A stretch of 5,756 bases of DNA from Syntrophaceae bacterium (GTDB lineage: Bacteria; Desulfobacterota; Desulfomonilia; Desulfomonilales; Desulfomonilaceae). The notes beneath the pieces were generated by a model that was not told where the DNA came from, did no database searches, and was given only the letters and a program-made list of their open reading frames with translations. The stretch covers positions 1 to 5,756 of the forward strand of contig JACWAG010000365.1 in the NCBI GenBank assembly GCA_014874425.1, read 5' to 3'. The translations under genes were made by a program, and so were the position numbers. Positions 5,714 through 5,756 of the stretch are shown piece after piece. How positions within the stretch are numbered: position 1 is the first letter of the stretch; each line of letters opens with the position of its first letter.

Positions 5714-5756
5714 TTATTCCAGGCGAGACTTAATTTTCTCGAATTCCGGTTGATTA
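5714..5756 (-). CDS. Probable C-terminal end of an upstream gene (partial)
   Basis: At the right edge the minus strand reads NQPEFEKIKSRLE and then TAA (5716-5714). This is a charged, amphipathic tail of the kind common at protein C-termini, ending 280 bp before the nfnA start. Thirteen codons are too few to identify a product, and an open frame this short could be chance. If real, it is read in the same direction as nfnAB but is too far away to assume one transcript. Confidence 0.35.
   Translation of the reverse strand, partial: NQPEFEKIKSRLE

Overview
The window comes from a bacterial chromosome of moderate GC content (mid-40s percent, judged by eye). Gene density is high and several genes have strong Shine-Dalgarno sites. 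The most informative genes are an adjacent pair on the minus strand that match the small and large subunits of NfnAB (NfnSL), the flavin-based electron-bifurcating NADH-dependent ferredoxin:NADP+ oxidoreductase. This complex is typical of anaerobes with a ferredoxin-centred metabolism. The phylum cannot be named from this sequence alone. I see no mobile element, CRISPR array, tRNA or rRNA.

Layout. At the left edge (1-282, minus) is the N-terminal pore region of a two-TM potassium channel, cut off by the window edge. A divergent intergenic region (283-430) holds a candidate minus-strand promoter and a short A/T-rich dyad. Reading rightward on the plus strand is a compact cluster: a HAD-superfamily nucleotidase-like protein (431-994), TsaD for tRNA t6A37 synthesis (start corrected to 1007), and a hypoxanthine/guanine phosphoribosyltransferase (start corrected to 2130). 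This cluster converges with a minus-strand block read from right to left: nfnA (5433-4573), nfnB (4573-3146, coupled through a TAATG overlap) and a 102-residue membrane protein of unknown function (3042-2734). A perfect 15-bp inverted repeat (3067-3106) sits between nfnB and the membrane protein. Upstream of nfnA are a strong ribosome binding site, a plausible sigma-70 promoter about 80 bp from the start codon, and, at the right edge, what looks like the last 13 codons of another minus-strand gene.

Functional picture. NfnA and NfnB would form one cytoplasmic complex that balances NADH, NADPH and reduced ferredoxin. The plus-strand cluster combines nucleotide salvage (Hpt, possibly with the HAD nucleotidase working on nucleotides) with an essential tRNA modification enzyme. 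This is mostly core metabolism in an ordinary chromosomal setting. I did not find convincing evidence of a new system. The points most worth a second look are the hairpin with alternative pairing at 3067-3106, the unidentified small membrane protein next to nfnAB, and several start-site questions.
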